Source of the DNA: Methylotenera oryzisoli
GTDB taxonomy: Bacteria > Pseudomonadota > Gammaproteobacteria > Burkholderiales > Methylophilaceae
Assembly: GCA_945907735.1 (NCBI GenBank)
Contig: CAMDTL010000008.1
Location: 19,832-83,831 of the forward strand
DNA length: 64,000 bases
Direction: 5' to 3'
Positions within the stretch are counted from its first letter, which is position 1. Each line of letters opens with the position of its first letter. The notes under the pieces are model-generated. The model had not been told where the DNA came from. It did no database searches and worked only from the letters and a program-made list of their open reading frames with translations. A program made the translations under genes and the position numbers. Below are positions 7,958-17,129 of the stretch, one piece after another.

Positions 7958-8458
7958 TTAGACTTTGGCCTTACTTGGTTCCTCGTCTCTTTTATAAACC
8001 CCACTGCGTCCTCCAGTCTTCTCCACTAAGTGGATGTTTGAGATTACCATCGTACGGTCTACTGCTTTCACCATATCATAAATCGTCAGCAAACCCACAC
8101 TCCCTGCGGTGAGTGCTTCCATCTCCACCCCAGTTTGGCCTGTGGTTTCGCAACTGCTGGTGATGGTAATGGCAGAGGTCTTTTCATTCACATCAAATGT
8201 TACGGATACCTTAGTTAAGGCAATGGGGTGGCACAGTGGAATTAAATCGGCTGTCTTTTTGCTGGCCTGTATCGCTGCAATGCGCGCCACGCCTAGCACA
8301 TCGCCTTTTTTGGCATCACCTTGTTGAATGAGTTTTAGCGTGGCTGGCAACATGGTGATTACGCCGCTAGCAACCGCAATGCGCTTGCTTTCTGGCTTAT
8401 CGCCCACATCGACCATGTGCGCTTGGCCACTTTTGTCAAAGTGCGTTAATGGGCTCAT
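7958..8458 (-). CDS. moaC: MoaC, cyclic pyranopterin monophosphate synthase
   Basis: 166 residues, standard length. It carries the MoaC signatures: [18 protein letters not shown] near the N-terminus, IPLCHPI for substrate binding, and [19 protein letters not shown] with the conserved MEALT active-site stretch. It completes the first step of molybdopterin biosynthesis with MoaA by converting 3',8-cyclo-GTP to cPMP in the cytosol. Divergent from bepA with 62 bases between starts. No other moa genes lie in the window. Confidence 0.96.
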   Translation of the reverse strand: MSPLTHFDKSGQAHMVDVGDKPESKRIAVASGVITMLPATLKLIQQGDAKKGDVLGVARIAAIQASKKTADLIPLCHPIALTKVSVTFDVNEKTSAITITSSCETTGQTGVEMEALTAGSVGLLTIYDMVKAVDRTMVISNIHLVEKTGGRSGVYKRDEEPSKAKV

Positions 8459-8520
8459 TGGTTACTTTCTATTCACAATTTGGCGTGAACTCACACCCTA
8501 AAGTAGCTATCATAGCAATA

Positions 8521-10047
8521 ATGAAATTAAAAACTACATTACTGCTAATTTTACTGGTCGCAAATGCGGCGTTTGCCGAGAATATATCAAAACCAGCTGC
8601 GCCTAGCTCAGGCTTATCGGGCAAATCGCTCAATACTAATATACCAAGTTCAACCAATTTAGATACGAGTTTGCCTGATTTGGGCGATGTATCGCAAACC
8701 GTGCTTACGCCGCAAGATGAGCAGTATATTGGCGACCAAATTATGCGCGAAGTGGCGGTGAGTAACGAGGTGCTGCAAGATGCTGAAGTGACAGATTATT
8801 TGCAAAGTTTAGGTAATCGATTAGCCGCCGCCAGTCCTGATAAGCAACAAAAATTTACTTTTTTTGTGGTGCAAGATAATTCCATTAACGCCTTTGCCAT
8901 GCCTGGTGGCGTGATTGGCGTGCATACTGGGCTTATGTTGGCTAATAATAGCGAATCGGAACTCGCCAGTGTGCTAGGCCACGAAATTGGTCATGTCACG
9001 CAACGGCACTTGGCACGCATGCTGGCGCAGCAAAAAACCGATACTTTTAAAAACATTGCGGGCATCGCGCTGGCGTTGCTGATTTCGCGCGCAAATCCAG
9101 AGCTGGCGACAGGCGCGCTCACAACGGCTTCTGCTGCGAGCGTGCAGCGCCAGCTGGATTACACGCGTGAGCACGAGCGCGAGGCGGATCGCGTGGGCCT
9201 AAGAATTTTAGACAACGCGGGTTTTGATGCGCGGGCCATGCCAGCATTTTTCACTACTTTACAGCGCGGTACGCGCTTTACGGATGGCGCGGCGCCTAGC
9301 TTTTTACGCACCCACCCACTTAATGCCGAGCGTATTGCCGATGTGTCAAATCGCGTTGAAACCATGCCTTACAAGCAAGTAGCGGATAGCCTGGAATTTA
9401 ATTTGATTAAAGCGAAATTGCGCGCCAGTGGTGGCTTGGCGCAAGGTGCGATAGATCAATTTGAAGATAATATTAAAGAGCGGCGATTTGCTAGCGAAAC
9501 TGCCGAACATTATGGTTTGGCACTGGCGCTGCTACGCAAAAATGATTTGGCTGGCGCTATCAATCAGGTGACATGGTTACAAATTAATGCCCAGCAAAAT
9601 GCTTTTATCGAAAATTTAATCGCGCGTTTAGAAGTGGCGCGCAATAATCCACAAGCGGCTGCTAGCCAATACGCCAAAGGTTTGGCGCTGTTTCCTAATC
9701 ATCGCTCGCTAATTTATGGCTATGCGGAGCATTTTTTGACAATTAATCAGCCCGATAAAGCCATTAAACTAGTGCAAGATAAACAAGCACTTTACCCCGA
9801 CGATGCCTATTTTTATACTATTTTGGCAAAAGCTTACCATGCAAAAAACAAAAAATTATTACATTTTCAGGCGCAAGGCGAAGCCTATTTTCGGCAATAT
9901 AATTTGAAAAGAGCCATTGAGCAAATGGAGTTTGCGACAAAAGCTAAAGATGGTAATTTTTATCAGCAATCGATTGTGGATGCGCGTTTAAAAGAGCTGC
10001 GTCGCCTGCAAGAAAATGAAAAACTCGTCGAAGAAAGATTAAGTTGA
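8521..10047 (+). CDS. bepA: BepA-like M48 periplasmic metalloprotease with TPR domain
   Basis: 508 residues from the ATG at 8521, chosen because a clean signal peptide (MKLKTTLLLILLVANAAFA) begins there; an upstream frame to 8449 overlaps moaC and adds no signal. The M48 zinc motif HEIGH is at residues 154-158, with EADRVG (Glu221) as third ligand. Residues from about 300 on form TPR-like helices. BepA/YfgC proteins sit in the periplasm, assist outer membrane assembly of LptD and degrade misfolded intermediates. soxY follows with a one-base stop/start overlap, an unusual partner that suggests co-transcription only. Confidence 0.9.
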   Translation: MKLKTTLLLILLVANAAFAENISKPAAPSSGLSGKSLNTNIPSSTNLDTSLPDLGDVSQTVLTPQDEQYIGDQIMREVAVSNEVLQDAEVTDYLQSLGNRLAAASPDKQQKFTFFVVQDNSINAFAMPGGVIGVHTGLMLANNSESELASVLGHEIGHVTQRHLARMLAQQKTDTFKNIAGIALALLISRANPELATGALTTASAASVQRQLDYTREHEREADRVGLRILDNAGFDARAMPAFFTTLQRGTRFTDGAAPSFLRTHPLNAERIADVSNRVETMPYKQVADSLEFNLIKAKLRASGGLAQGAIDQFEDNIKERRFASETAEHYGLALALLRKNDLAGAINQVTWLQINAQQNAFIENLIARLEVARNNPQAAASQYAKGLALFPNHRSLIYGYAEHFLTINQPDKAIKLVQDKQALYPDDAYFYTILAKAYHAKNKKLLHFQAQGEAYFRQYNLKRAIEQMEFATKAKDGNFYQQSIVDARLKELRRLQENEKLVEERLS

Positions 10048-10490
10048 TGCAACGCAGAGCTTTTTTAAGCGCCATATTAATAGGTACAGCAACCGCGCTG
10101 TTGTTGCCTCTCAGAGCCATTGCTGCGGCATGGAATAAGGCCGCTTTTGCAGCGATAAAGCTAGAAGAAGCAGAAAGAAACTTGGCGATAGACGGTGAAA
10201 TTTTAAGTAAAGACATCGAAATTATCGCACCAGATAAAGCCGAAAATGGAGCGATTGTGCAGCTAGCAGTGACCTGCCGCATCGCTAACACTGAAGCCAT
10301 TGCCGTGTTTGTGGAGAAAAATCCAACTGCGCTCATTGGCAACTTTATGTTCAGTAACGGGGCAATGCCACAAATAGTGACGCGTATTAAAATGGCCGAA
10401 ACAAGCGATATTAAAATTATTGTGAAAGCGGGCGAGCAATATTTTACCGCCAGTAAAAATGTTGTCGTGCTCGAGAATGGGTGTGGTTGA
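10047..10490 (+). CDS. soxY: SoxY, sulfur-carrier subunit of thiosulfate oxidation
   Basis: 147 residues from the ATG at 10047, which shares its A with the bepA stop. The N-terminus MQRRAFLSAILIG carries a twin-arginine signal, as SoxY normally does. The body matches the SoxY immunoglobulin-like fold (IEIIAPDKAENGAIVQL) and the protein ends LENGCG, with Cys146 as the expected sulfur-binding residue on the swinging arm. The canonical end is GGCGG, so this arm is one residue shorter with Asn for the first Gly. The stop overlaps the soxZ ATG (TGATG). No soxA, soxB, soxX or soxCD is present in the window. Confidence 0.85.
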   Translation: MQRRAFLSAILIGTATALLLPLRAIAAAWNKAAFAAIKLEEAERNLAIDGEILSKDIEIIAPDKAENGAIVQLAVTCRIANTEAIAVFVEKNPTALIGNFMFSNGAMPQIVTRIKMAETSDIKIIVKAGEQYFTASKNVVVLENGCG

Positions 10491-10804
10491 TGGAAGCTAA
10501 TATGAAAATGCGCGCCAAACTAAAAAGCGAAATCACTGAGGTGAAAGTGATTATTAGCCATCCCATGGAAACTGGGCGCAAAAAAGATGATTTTGGCCAG
10601 CTTATTCCTGCGCATTTTATTCAGCTCGTCACCGCAACTTTAAATGATAAGCCTGTGCTGGAAATGCAATGGGGTACAGGGATTTCAAAAAATCCCTATC
10701 TCACTTTTTACCTAAAAGATGCAAAAGTGGGTGACAAAATTGCCGTGACTTGGCATGATAATTTAGGTAAAACTGGTAGCAGTGACATTCTAGTTGCGAC
10801 TTAA
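10490..10804 (+). CDS. soxZ: SoxZ, SoxY partner protein
   Basis: 104 residues starting at the ATG at 10490 that overlaps the soxY stop; a second in-frame ATG at 10502 is equally usable. The sequence VKVIISHPMETGRKKDDFG and the later NPYLTFYLKDAKVGD are characteristic of SoxZ, a beta-sandwich protein that forms the SoxYZ heterodimer carrying the thiosulfate-derived sulfur adduct in the periplasm. It has no signal of its own and would be exported with Tat-directed SoxY. Its 3' end overlaps the convergent flavoprotein gene by 15 bases. Confidence 0.88.
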   Translation: MEANMKMRAKLKSEITEVKVIISHPMETGRKKDDFGQLIPAHFIQLVTATLNDKPVLEMQWGTGISKNPYLTFYLKDAKVGDKIAVTWHDNLGKTGSSDILVAT

Positions 10805-12424
10805 ACTTAAAGCTACTGCTTCCGCAATCCTTATTCCATCAACGCCTGCCGATAAAATACCGCCTGCATAACCTGCGCCTTCGCCGCACGGGTACAAGCC
10901 TTTGGTGTTAATGCTTTGTAATGTTTCATCATCGCGTTTGATGCGAATGGGGCTTGAAGTGCGCGTTTCCACGCCCGTTAAAATGCCGTCAGCAAGATCG
11001 TAACCTTTAATTTGTTTGGCAAACTCTGGAATCGCCTCGCGTATCGCGTCAATGGCAAACTTGGGCAAGGCAGTTTCTAAGTTTGTTAAATGCACGCCAG
11101 GCGTGTAACTGGGCTGCACTTCGCCAAATTTGGTTGAAGCTTTATTGGCTAAAAAATCCCCAATCAGTTGCCCAGGAGCGGCGTAGTTATTGCCCCCTAG
11201 GGTATAGGCGTTGGCTTCTAATGAGCGCTGTAATGCTATGCCCGCTAATGGATGCGCTGGATAATCTGCTACTGGCGTAATGCCGACTACTATGCCTGCG
11301 TTGGCGTTACGCTCATTGCGCGAATATTGGCTCATGCCATTGGTTACCACGCAGCCTTTCTCTGATGCGGAGGCCACTACCGTGCCGCCTGGGCACATGC
11401 AAAAGCTATACACACTACGACCATTGCTGGTGTGATGCACCAATTTGTATTCAGCCGAGCCGAGTTTGCTTAATATATCTGCAGAATAGCTGTTGCCGTA
11501 ACGTGCTTTGTCGATGAGGCTTTGCGGATGCTCAATGCGAAAGCCGATTGAAAACGGTTTGGCTTCAATGTAAATATTTTTACGGTGAATCATCTCGAAG
11601 GTATCACGTGCGCTGTGCCCAACAGCGAGTACAAGATGATTTGTCGCGATGCGTTCACCGCTGGCCAGCACTACGCCTTGTACCTCGTTATTCGTAATTT
11701 CAATATCATCGACACGGGCTTCAAAGCGAATTGCGCCGCCCAGTGTGATAATGTTTTTACGCATTTCTTCTACCATGCCGACCAGCCGAAACGTACCAAT
11801 ATGTGGGTGGCTGACGTACATAATTTCGGGCGGCGCGCCAGCTTTTACAAACTCTTGAATCACCTTGCGACCGTAATGTTTTGGGTCTTTAATCTGGCTG
11901 TAAAGCTTGCCGTCCGAGAAGGTGCCAGCGCCGCCCTCGCCAAATTGCACATTCGATTCTGGGTTAAGTTTACTTTTGCGCCAAAAATCCCAAGTGTCTT
12001 TGGTTCTTTCTCTTACTGCTTTGCCGCGTTCTAAAATTATTGGTTTAAAGCCAGATTGCGCCAAAATTAAAGCGGAGAAAATGCCCGCTGGACCAAAACC
12101 GACAATGACAGGGCGAGATTTTAATTGTGTTGGAGCCGTTGTAACAAATTTATACGATGTGTCTGGCGTTGGCTTTACATGCGGGTCGCGGCTGAATTTA
12201 GCGAGAATTTTCTCCTCGTTTTTCACTTCGACATCTAGCGTATACACATATAAAATATTGTGCGATTTGCGCGCATCCACGCCGCGTTTAAATATGCTCA
12301 AGCTCAGTAAATCGGCTTCAACAATTTGCAGACGCTTTAACAGCGCCGCTTTAATCGTATCGGATTCGTGTGACGGCGATTGCGCGATTTCTACGGGCAG
12401 TTTAATTTCGGTAATTCTAATCAT
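10790..12424 (-). CDS. FAD-dependent dehydrogenase (COG2509-type flavoprotein)
   Basis: 544 residues. An N-terminal domain of about 100 residues precedes the FAD Rossmann motif VIVGFGPAGIFSALILAQSG, then FGEGGAGTFSDGKL and a C-terminal GLYPCGEGAGYAGGI motif that closes on the flavin. This architecture is that of the widespread uncharacterised oxidoreductases annotated as FAD-dependent dehydrogenases. Substrate and partner are unknown; the family resembles geranylgeranyl reductase/FixC-type proteins. It is coupled to hda by a four-base overlap at its start and runs convergent into soxZ. Confidence 0.8.
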   Translation of the reverse strand: MIRITEIKLPVEIAQSPSHESDTIKAALLKRLQIVEADLLSLSIFKRGVDARKSHNILYVYTLDVEVKNEEKILAKFSRDPHVKPTPDTSYKFVTTAPTQLKSRPVIVGFGPAGIFSALILAQSGFKPIILERGKAVRERTKDTWDFWRKSKLNPESNVQFGEGGAGTFSDGKLYSQIKDPKHYGRKVIQEFVKAGAPPEIMYVSHPHIGTFRLVGMVEEMRKNIITLGGAIRFEARVDDIEITNNEVQGVVLASGERIATNHLVLAVGHSARDTFEMIHRKNIYIEAKPFSIGFRIEHPQSLIDKARYGNSYSADILSKLGSAEYKLVHHTSNGRSVYSFCMCPGGTVVASASEKGCVVTNGMSQYSRNERNANAGIVVGITPVADYPAHPLAGIALQRSLEANAYTLGGNNYAAPGQLIGDFLANKASTKFGEVQPSYTPGVHLTNLETALPKFAIDAIREAIPEFAKQIKGYDLADGILTGVETRTSSPIRIKRDDETLQSINTKGLYPCGEGAGYAGGILSAGVDGIRIAEAVALSLSRN

Positions 12425-13029
12425 GCAATATCTAAATTCAGTTGCAACAATTTGCGTAGCATCGGTACGGTGATTGGTTTTTTCTCAGTCAGTGACCATT
12501 CGTCTAAGGCATCAAGCGTCGCCATTAAAGTAGGTAAATCGCGACGTAAATAGCGCAAACAATAATCTGTGACTTCGTCGGGTAGTTTCATGCCACGTGC
12601 ATGCGCATGTTGTTTAAGCGCGCCAGCTTTTTCATGGTCATTCAGCGGGTGTAGTTGATACACTAAGCCCCAAGCCAGCCGAGTCGCTAAATCGTCGCGC
12701 AAACCCATTTGTGTAGGTGCGTGCAAGCCTGCGGTAATCAGCGTTCCGTCAGTTTCTTTTAATTGGTTGTAAGTGTTAAATAATGCAATTTGCGCATCAT
12801 TATCGAGCAAATGCACATCGTCTGCAACCAGTATGAATATTTCGTCACAGGCCGATAGTAAATGCGATTTACCACTGCCTCTTTCGCCCCAAAGATAAAT
12901 AAAACGCGGCTGATTCTGACCACTGATTGCAGCGCGCAAGCTGGCGAGCGCTTCGGCATTGCGGCCGACAATAAAATTATCTAGCGAGGGTGCAGCCGCT
13001 GGTTTGATGTCTAAAAGTAATTGCTTCAT
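12421..13029 (-). CDS. hda: Hda-type DnaA regulatory inactivator
   Basis: 202 residues. It resembles the AAA+ domain of DnaA without the DNA-binding domain. The Walker A motif is WGERGSGKSHLL (near residue 48) and the Walker B-like motif is VADDVHLLD. The N-terminal QLLLDIKPAAAPSLDNF matches Hda, where the start binds the DNA clamp. Hda with the beta clamp promotes ATP hydrolysis on DnaA and so limits re-initiation. The neighbouring purM and PerM-like permease genes are the usual betaproteobacterial setting. It is 7 bases downstream of the permease gene. Confidence 0.88.
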   Translation of the reverse strand: MKQLLLDIKPAAAPSLDNFIVGRNAEALASLRAAISGQNQPRFIYLWGERGSGKSHLLSACDEIFILVADDVHLLDNDAQIALFNTYNQLKETDGTLITAGLHAPTQMGLRDDLATRLAWGLVYQLHPLNDHEKAGALKQHAHARGMKLPDEVTDYCLRYLRRDLPTLMATLDALDEWSLTEKKPITVPMLRKLLQLNLDIA

Positions 13030-13036
13030 AGCGCGC

Positions 13037-14161
13037 TTATTTTAAATAGGCATCGCTACCCAAGTAATTATCTTTGGTGTGTCGCAAGGCTACGGCAATG
13101 ACCGCTCCCATGGGTAAGGCTAGCAACACGCCTGCCAAGCCAAATAATTGCCCGCCCGCGAGTAAAGCGAAAATAACGACGACTGGATGTAAACCGATGC
13201 GGTTTCCCACTAATTTTGGCGTAAGCCACATGCTTTCGATCAATTGGCCGAGGCCAAATACTAATAAAACGGGAATGACTTGGCCGAAACTGGTAAATTG
13301 CAATGCTGCCACAAGCATCGCCAAGCTTAGGCCTAGGGCAATGCCTAAATACGGCACAAAGCCCAGCAGGCCTGCAATTAAGCCAATTGGCAGCGCCATC
13401 TCTAAGCCGACCAACCACAAACCAGCCACATAAAATGCGCTCATGGCGAGCATGACAGAAAGCTGGCCGCGTAAAAATTCGGCCAGTACTTGGTCGATTT
13501 CTTGTGCGATGTCGACCGCTTTATCGTGCCAATCACGAGGAATCAGGTCGCTTATATTGGTCACAAAAGTATCCCAATCGCGCAGTAGATAAAATAGCAC
13601 AACGGGCAATAATAAAATATTTGCTAGCACACCGATAAGTGCCATGCCGTGGCTGCCAGCCAGTATAAGCGTGTCACCAAGCAAATTGCCCGCAGTTTTC
13701 CAGTTTTTGGTGATAATTTCCTGAATTTTTGCGCTATCCACATCAAAATGCATGCCAAATCTTGTGTGTAACCAAGGCTCGATTAAATCTCTAAGACGGC
13801 CGATAAAGGCGGGTAGCCGTTCCGCGATGAGCGCAGATTCTTTTTGTAGCAGCGGAATTAAGATTGAAAATAGCAAAAATATGGCAGAAAATATGGCGGC
13901 CATCATCAACACAGTCGAAAGCGTGCGGCCAAATTTAAGCTTGCCAATGTGTAGCTTGCTTAATTTATCCACTAACGGATCACAAATATAAGCGAGAATT
14001 GCTGTGATTAAAAACGGTGTGAGCACGGGCAGTAATAAGTAAAGCAAAAATACAAAAATTGCAGCTAAAATCAAGCAATGATTATTGGTGAGTAGATTGC
14101 CAGTATTGTTATTTTGGCGCGCTGTTTTTTTAGCAGCGCTATTTTGGGGTTTATTGACCAT
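13037..14161 (-). CDS. AI-2E/PerM family transporter
   Basis: 374 residues from the ATG at 14161; an upstream in-frame ATG at 14197 would add 12 residues, but a TATAAT-like element (14172-14177) lies between the two, so the inner start is preferred. About 7-8 hydrophobic helices are seen, with the long central loop typical of the family (LIPRDWHDKAVDIAQEID) and C-terminal conserved segments such as GLLGFVPYLGIALG. Family members export diverse small molecules or act as Na+/H+ antiporters; the AI-2 assignment in the family name should not be read as a function here. Divergent from purM and upstream of hda. Confidence 0.85.
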   Translation of the reverse strand: MVNKPQNSAAKKTARQNNNTGNLLTNNHCLILAAIFVFLLYLLLPVLTPFLITAILAYICDPLVDKLSKLHIGKLKFGRTLSTVLMMAAIFSAIFLLFSILIPLLQKESALIAERLPAFIGRLRDLIEPWLHTRFGMHFDVDSAKIQEIITKNWKTAGNLLGDTLILAGSHGMALIGVLANILLLPVVLFYLLRDWDTFVTNISDLIPRDWHDKAVDIAQEIDQVLAEFLRGQLSVMLAMSAFYVAGLWLVGLEMALPIGLIAGLLGFVPYLGIALGLSLAMLVAALQFTSFGQVIPVLLVFGLGQLIESMWLTPKLVGNRIGLHPVVVIFALLAGGQLFGLAGVLLALPMGAVIAVALRHTKDNYLGSDAYLK

Positions 14162-14233
14162 ATGAGTTAAAATTATACTTAAATAAACCTGCAACATGAC
14201 ATTTAAACTTTTGATTGAGAAGCGAGCCGCGTT

Positions 14234-15283
14234 TTGACCACACCAAGCAATGATAAGACCTCTATTAGTTACCGCGATGCCGGCGTTGATATTGAAGCGG
14301 GCGATGCGCTGGTGGAGCAGATTAAGCCGTATGCCAAACGTACCATGCGCTCAGAAGTGTTGGGTGGTATTGGCGGTTTTGGCTCGCTATTTGCGGTGCC
14401 AACAAAATTTAAAGAGCCGATTTTGGTTTCTGGAACTGATGGCGTTGGTACCAAGCTTAAGCTGGCTTTTGAGCTCAATAAACATGACACCGTCGGCATT
14501 GACCTAGTCGCGATGAGCGTCAACGATATTCTCGTGCAAGGTGCTGAGCCGCTATTTTTCCTCGATTATTTCGCTTGTGGTAAGTTAGAGGTAGGCACCG
14601 CCGTGCAGGTGATTAAAGGCATTGCGGAGGGTTGTGAGCAATCTGGCTGTGCGCTGGTGGGCGGCGAAACGGCAGAAATGCCAGGCATGTACCCAGCGGG
14701 CGAATATGATTTGGCGGGCTTTGCGGTCGGCTGTGTGGATAAAGAAAATATCATCAATGGCACGACAATAGCAGCAGACGATGTTGTTCTGGGCTTGGCT
14801 TCCAGCGGCGCGCATAGTAATGGTTATTCATTGATTCGTAAGCTCATTGCAAATTCAGGCATTGACTTTGAATCAGACTTTCATGGTAGAAAATTTAAAG
14901 ATGTGGTGATGGCACCGACCAAGATTTATGTGAAGTCGTTACTTAAGTTAATAGAAACGCTACCAGTAAAAGGCATGGCGCATATTACGGGTGGTGGCAT
15001 TACCGAGAACATTCCACGCGTGTTGCCCGCAGGTTTAGCCGCAGAAATTCAGGCGAAATCGTGGCAACTGCCGCCATTGTTTCAATGGCTGCAAGCGCAA
15101 GGCAACATCACACACAGTGAAATGTATAAAACCTTTAACTGTGGCATTGGCATGGCGGTGATTATCGATAAAGCCCACGCGACGCAAGCGAAACAGTTGC
15201 TGCAAGCAACTGGCGAAACCGTGTATGAAATTGGCGTAATTCGCACACAAAAAGCGGGCGAAGCGCCTACTATTGTTGTTTAA
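14234..15283 (+). CDS. purM: PurM, phosphoribosylformylglycinamidine cyclo-ligase
   Basis: 349 residues. The N-terminal [20 protein letters not shown] and [35 protein letters not shown] and [14 protein letters not shown] are the classic PurM signatures. It makes aminoimidazole ribonucleotide, step five of purine synthesis. The start is a TTG at 14234, the only start placed in front of the conserved N-terminus. purN, often the next gene in betaproteobacteria, is not here; DUF3108 genes follow instead. A hairpin stands directly after the stop. Confidence 0.96.
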   Translation: MTTPSNDKTSISYRDAGVDIEAGDALVEQIKPYAKRTMRSEVLGGIGGFGSLFAVPTKFKEPILVSGTDGVGTKLKLAFELNKHDTVGIDLVAMSVNDILVQGAEPLFFLDYFACGKLEVGTAVQVIKGIAEGCEQSGCALVGGETAEMPGMYPAGEYDLAGFAVGCVDKENIINGTTIAADDVVLGLASSGAHSNGYSLIRKLIANSGIDFESDFHGRKFKDVVMAPTKIYVKSLLKLIETLPVKGMAHITGGGITENIPRVLPAGLAAEIQAKSWQLPPLFQWLQAQGNITHSEMYKTFNCGIGMAVIIDKAHATQAKQLLQATGETVYEIGVIRTQKAGEAPTIVV

Positions 15284-15306
15284 TTGACCACTGGTTTAGT
15301 GGTCAA
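15284..15306 (+). terminator. Hairpin directly after purM
   Basis: A perfect 9-bp stem (TTGACCACT / AGTGGTCAA) with a 5-base loop starts on the base after the purM stop. There is no T-run behind it, so it may act as a weak terminator or as an RNA-stability element between purM and the DUF3108 genes. Confidence 0.45.
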
Positions 15307-15338
15307 GCGTTAAATGCTTTTAAACTTGGAAGAAGCGC

Positions 15339-16031
15339 ATGTTAAAACTGACGCAATTAATCATTCTATTTTTTCTAGGCACAAATCTAGCATTTGCATA
15401 CCCAAAAAATATTCAGCTTGAGTACGACGTTAGCCGCAATGGCAAGCGCTTTGCTAAAGTAACCGAAAGCTTTACGCAAAAAGGCCAGCAGTATCATATT
15501 AAGTCTGTGACTAAAGGTCTGGGTGTGTATGCGTTAATGAATCAGCGTGTACTCACTAGCACGGGGACTGTAACCAAAGCTGGTTTGAAACCAAATCATT
15601 TCGAGTTGCATCAAGGGAAAAGTGCAAAAAAAACGTTGATTGCAGATTTTAATTGGGCAAAAAATGTGCTCACTGTGCAAGTAAAAGGCGAGCACAGCAC
15701 TGAAGTCTTAGAAAAAGGTACGCAGGATTTAGCGAGTTACTTTTATCAGTTTATGTTTAATCCGCCTACAAAAGACGAAATTAAGTTAACACTAATAATA
15801 GGCAAAAAGTTGAATCATTACCAATATAAAGTGATGGCACGTGGCTTAAAGTTGGATGTAGCAAAGGCAAGTTATAAAACTTTGCATATTGCTAACCAAG
15901 CGGCCGCAGGCGATGACAAGAAGCAACTTTGGTTGGCACAAGATCAATATTATTTGCCAGTGCGCTATAAACTTACGGACGAAGATGGCGATAGTTTTGA
16001 GCAAACTCTGACAAAGATTCATGTGGAGTAA
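15339..16031 (+). CDS. DUF3108 domain-containing periplasmic protein
   Basis: 230 residues. A signal peptide (MLKLTQLIILFFLGTNLAFA) precedes a DUF3108 domain covering the mature protein, with YEVSRNGK-like YDVSRNGKRFAKVTESF and the typical LASYFYQFMFNPP and QLWLAQDQYYLPVRYK stretches. The biochemical role of DUF3108 is unknown; the proteins are exported and probably bind lipid-like ligands or envelope components. It overlaps the next gene, which encodes a second DUF3108 protein, by 11 bases, so the pair is one transcription unit. Confidence 0.8.
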   Translation: MLKLTQLIILFFLGTNLAFAYPKNIQLEYDVSRNGKRFAKVTESFTQKGQQYHIKSVTKGLGVYALMNQRVLTSTGTVTKAGLKPNHFELHQGKSAKKTLIADFNWAKNVLTVQVKGEHSTEVLEKGTQDLASYFYQFMFNPPTKDEIKLTLIIGKKLNHYQYKVMARGLKLDVAKASYKTLHIANQAAAGDDKKQLWLAQDQYYLPVRYKLTDEDGDSFEQTLTKIHVE

Positions 16032-17112
16032 ATTAGTAGCACTGGCGCAAGATCAAAGTTACCAGCGACTTGCGCTCACATTGCTTATTTCTGCTGCGTT
16101 ACATGCCTTGTTATTTGGAGGTTTTGATTTTTCGTTGCCCATTTTAAAAAAAGAAATGCATACGATTGAAGCTCGCATTCAGATACCAAAAGTGGTGGTG
16201 AAAGAAGTTGAAACACCAATGCCAGAACCAACTGCTGCATATGAACCAGTAATGGAGTCGCCAAAAGAAGCGCCGTCAAAAGCCAATATTGAGGCGCATC
16301 CTGAGCAAGTACCAGAATCCATAATTGAAACACCAGTGGTCGCTGAAACGCCCACTGAGTCACAGCCCATCACGCAGCCGCCTATAGAAAATACTGCGCC
16401 TGAACCGCCGCAGGAAGAGTCGCAGTCAGTGGATGCAGGTTTAGTGATTAACGAAAACGCTTATCAGTTTGTGGAGACGAAGTTTGATGTGCGCACTAAA
16501 ATAGATGGTAGTGTAGAAGGGTCAGCCACTATCACCTACAATTTGACTGATGGAAACCATTATCGGTTGAAATGGCTCACGGAAGGTAGTGGTTTTGCTG
16601 CATTGTTGTTTCCAGACTTACTACAAGTGAGTGAGGGCTTTCTCATCAAAATTGGTTTGCAACCTGTTAATTATCTGTATCAATTTGGCAATAAAACAGA
16701 GAAAACGCGTACTGCCAATTTTGATTGGCCTAATAAAAAAGTTATCATGCAGACCTCAAAAGGTATGAAAACTGAAGATTTGCCCGAAGGCGCACAAGAT
16801 TTGTTAAGTTTTATGTATCAATTTATGCATGTGGCGCCGTTGCAAAACATGCAAATTCCCATCGTAACTGGTAAAAAATTAAGGGTTTACCACTATAGTT
16901 TTGAAGGTGAAGAAAACATTAATACTGAGTTTGGCGAAATTAAAACTATGCGTATTATGCATAGTGGAGTTGATTCAGATGAAAAAACCGAGCTTTGGTT
17001 GGCGGTAGATTATCAATATGTGCCAGTAAAAATTCGAAAAATAGAGAATAATGGCGGTGTAGTAGAGATGCTGGCAACCCGTATCAATTCAAATCGGCCA
17101 ACCATAAATTAA
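16021..17112 (+). CDS. DUF3108 domain-containing protein with Pro/Glu-rich linker
   Basis: 363 residues. An N-terminal membrane segment (about residues 18-40) is followed by a Pro/Glu/Ala-rich linker (roughly 55-140) like those of TonB-type proteins that span the periplasm, then a DUF3108 domain (about 145-363) paralogous to the preceding protein (LLSFMYQFMHVAPL here, LASYFYQFMFNPP there). The layout suggests an inner-membrane anchor reaching across the periplasm. The function is unknown. It is coupled to the upstream paralogue by an 11-base overlap, and the methyltransferase gene follows after 17 bases. Confidence 0.75.
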   Translation: MWSKLVALAQDQSYQRLALTLLISAALHALLFGGFDFSLPILKKEMHTIEARIQIPKVVVKEVETPMPEPTAAYEPVMESPKEAPSKANIEAHPEQVPESIIETPVVAETPTESQPITQPPIENTAPEPPQEESQSVDAGLVINENAYQFVETKFDVRTKIDGSVEGSATITYNLTDGNHYRLKWLTEGSGFAALLFPDLLQVSEGFLIKIGLQPVNYLYQFGNKTEKTRTANFDWPNKKVIMQTSKGMKTEDLPEGAQDLLSFMYQFMHVAPLQNMQIPIVTGKKLRVYHYSFEGEENINTEFGEIKTMRIMHSGVDSDEKTELWLAVDYQYVPVKIRKIENNGGVVEMLATRINSNRPTIN

Positions 17113-17129
17113 TTTAAAAAAGATAAACA

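Noticed and set aside
8449..8520. Upstream extension of the bepA frame
   Set aside because: It overlaps the moaC start and places 24 unconserved residues before a perfect signal peptide that begins at 8521.
11585..12034. 149-codon frame opposite the FAD dehydrogenase gene
   Set aside because: It is fully antisense to a conserved flavoprotein and has a composition that mirrors the opposite codons; no start signal or domain.
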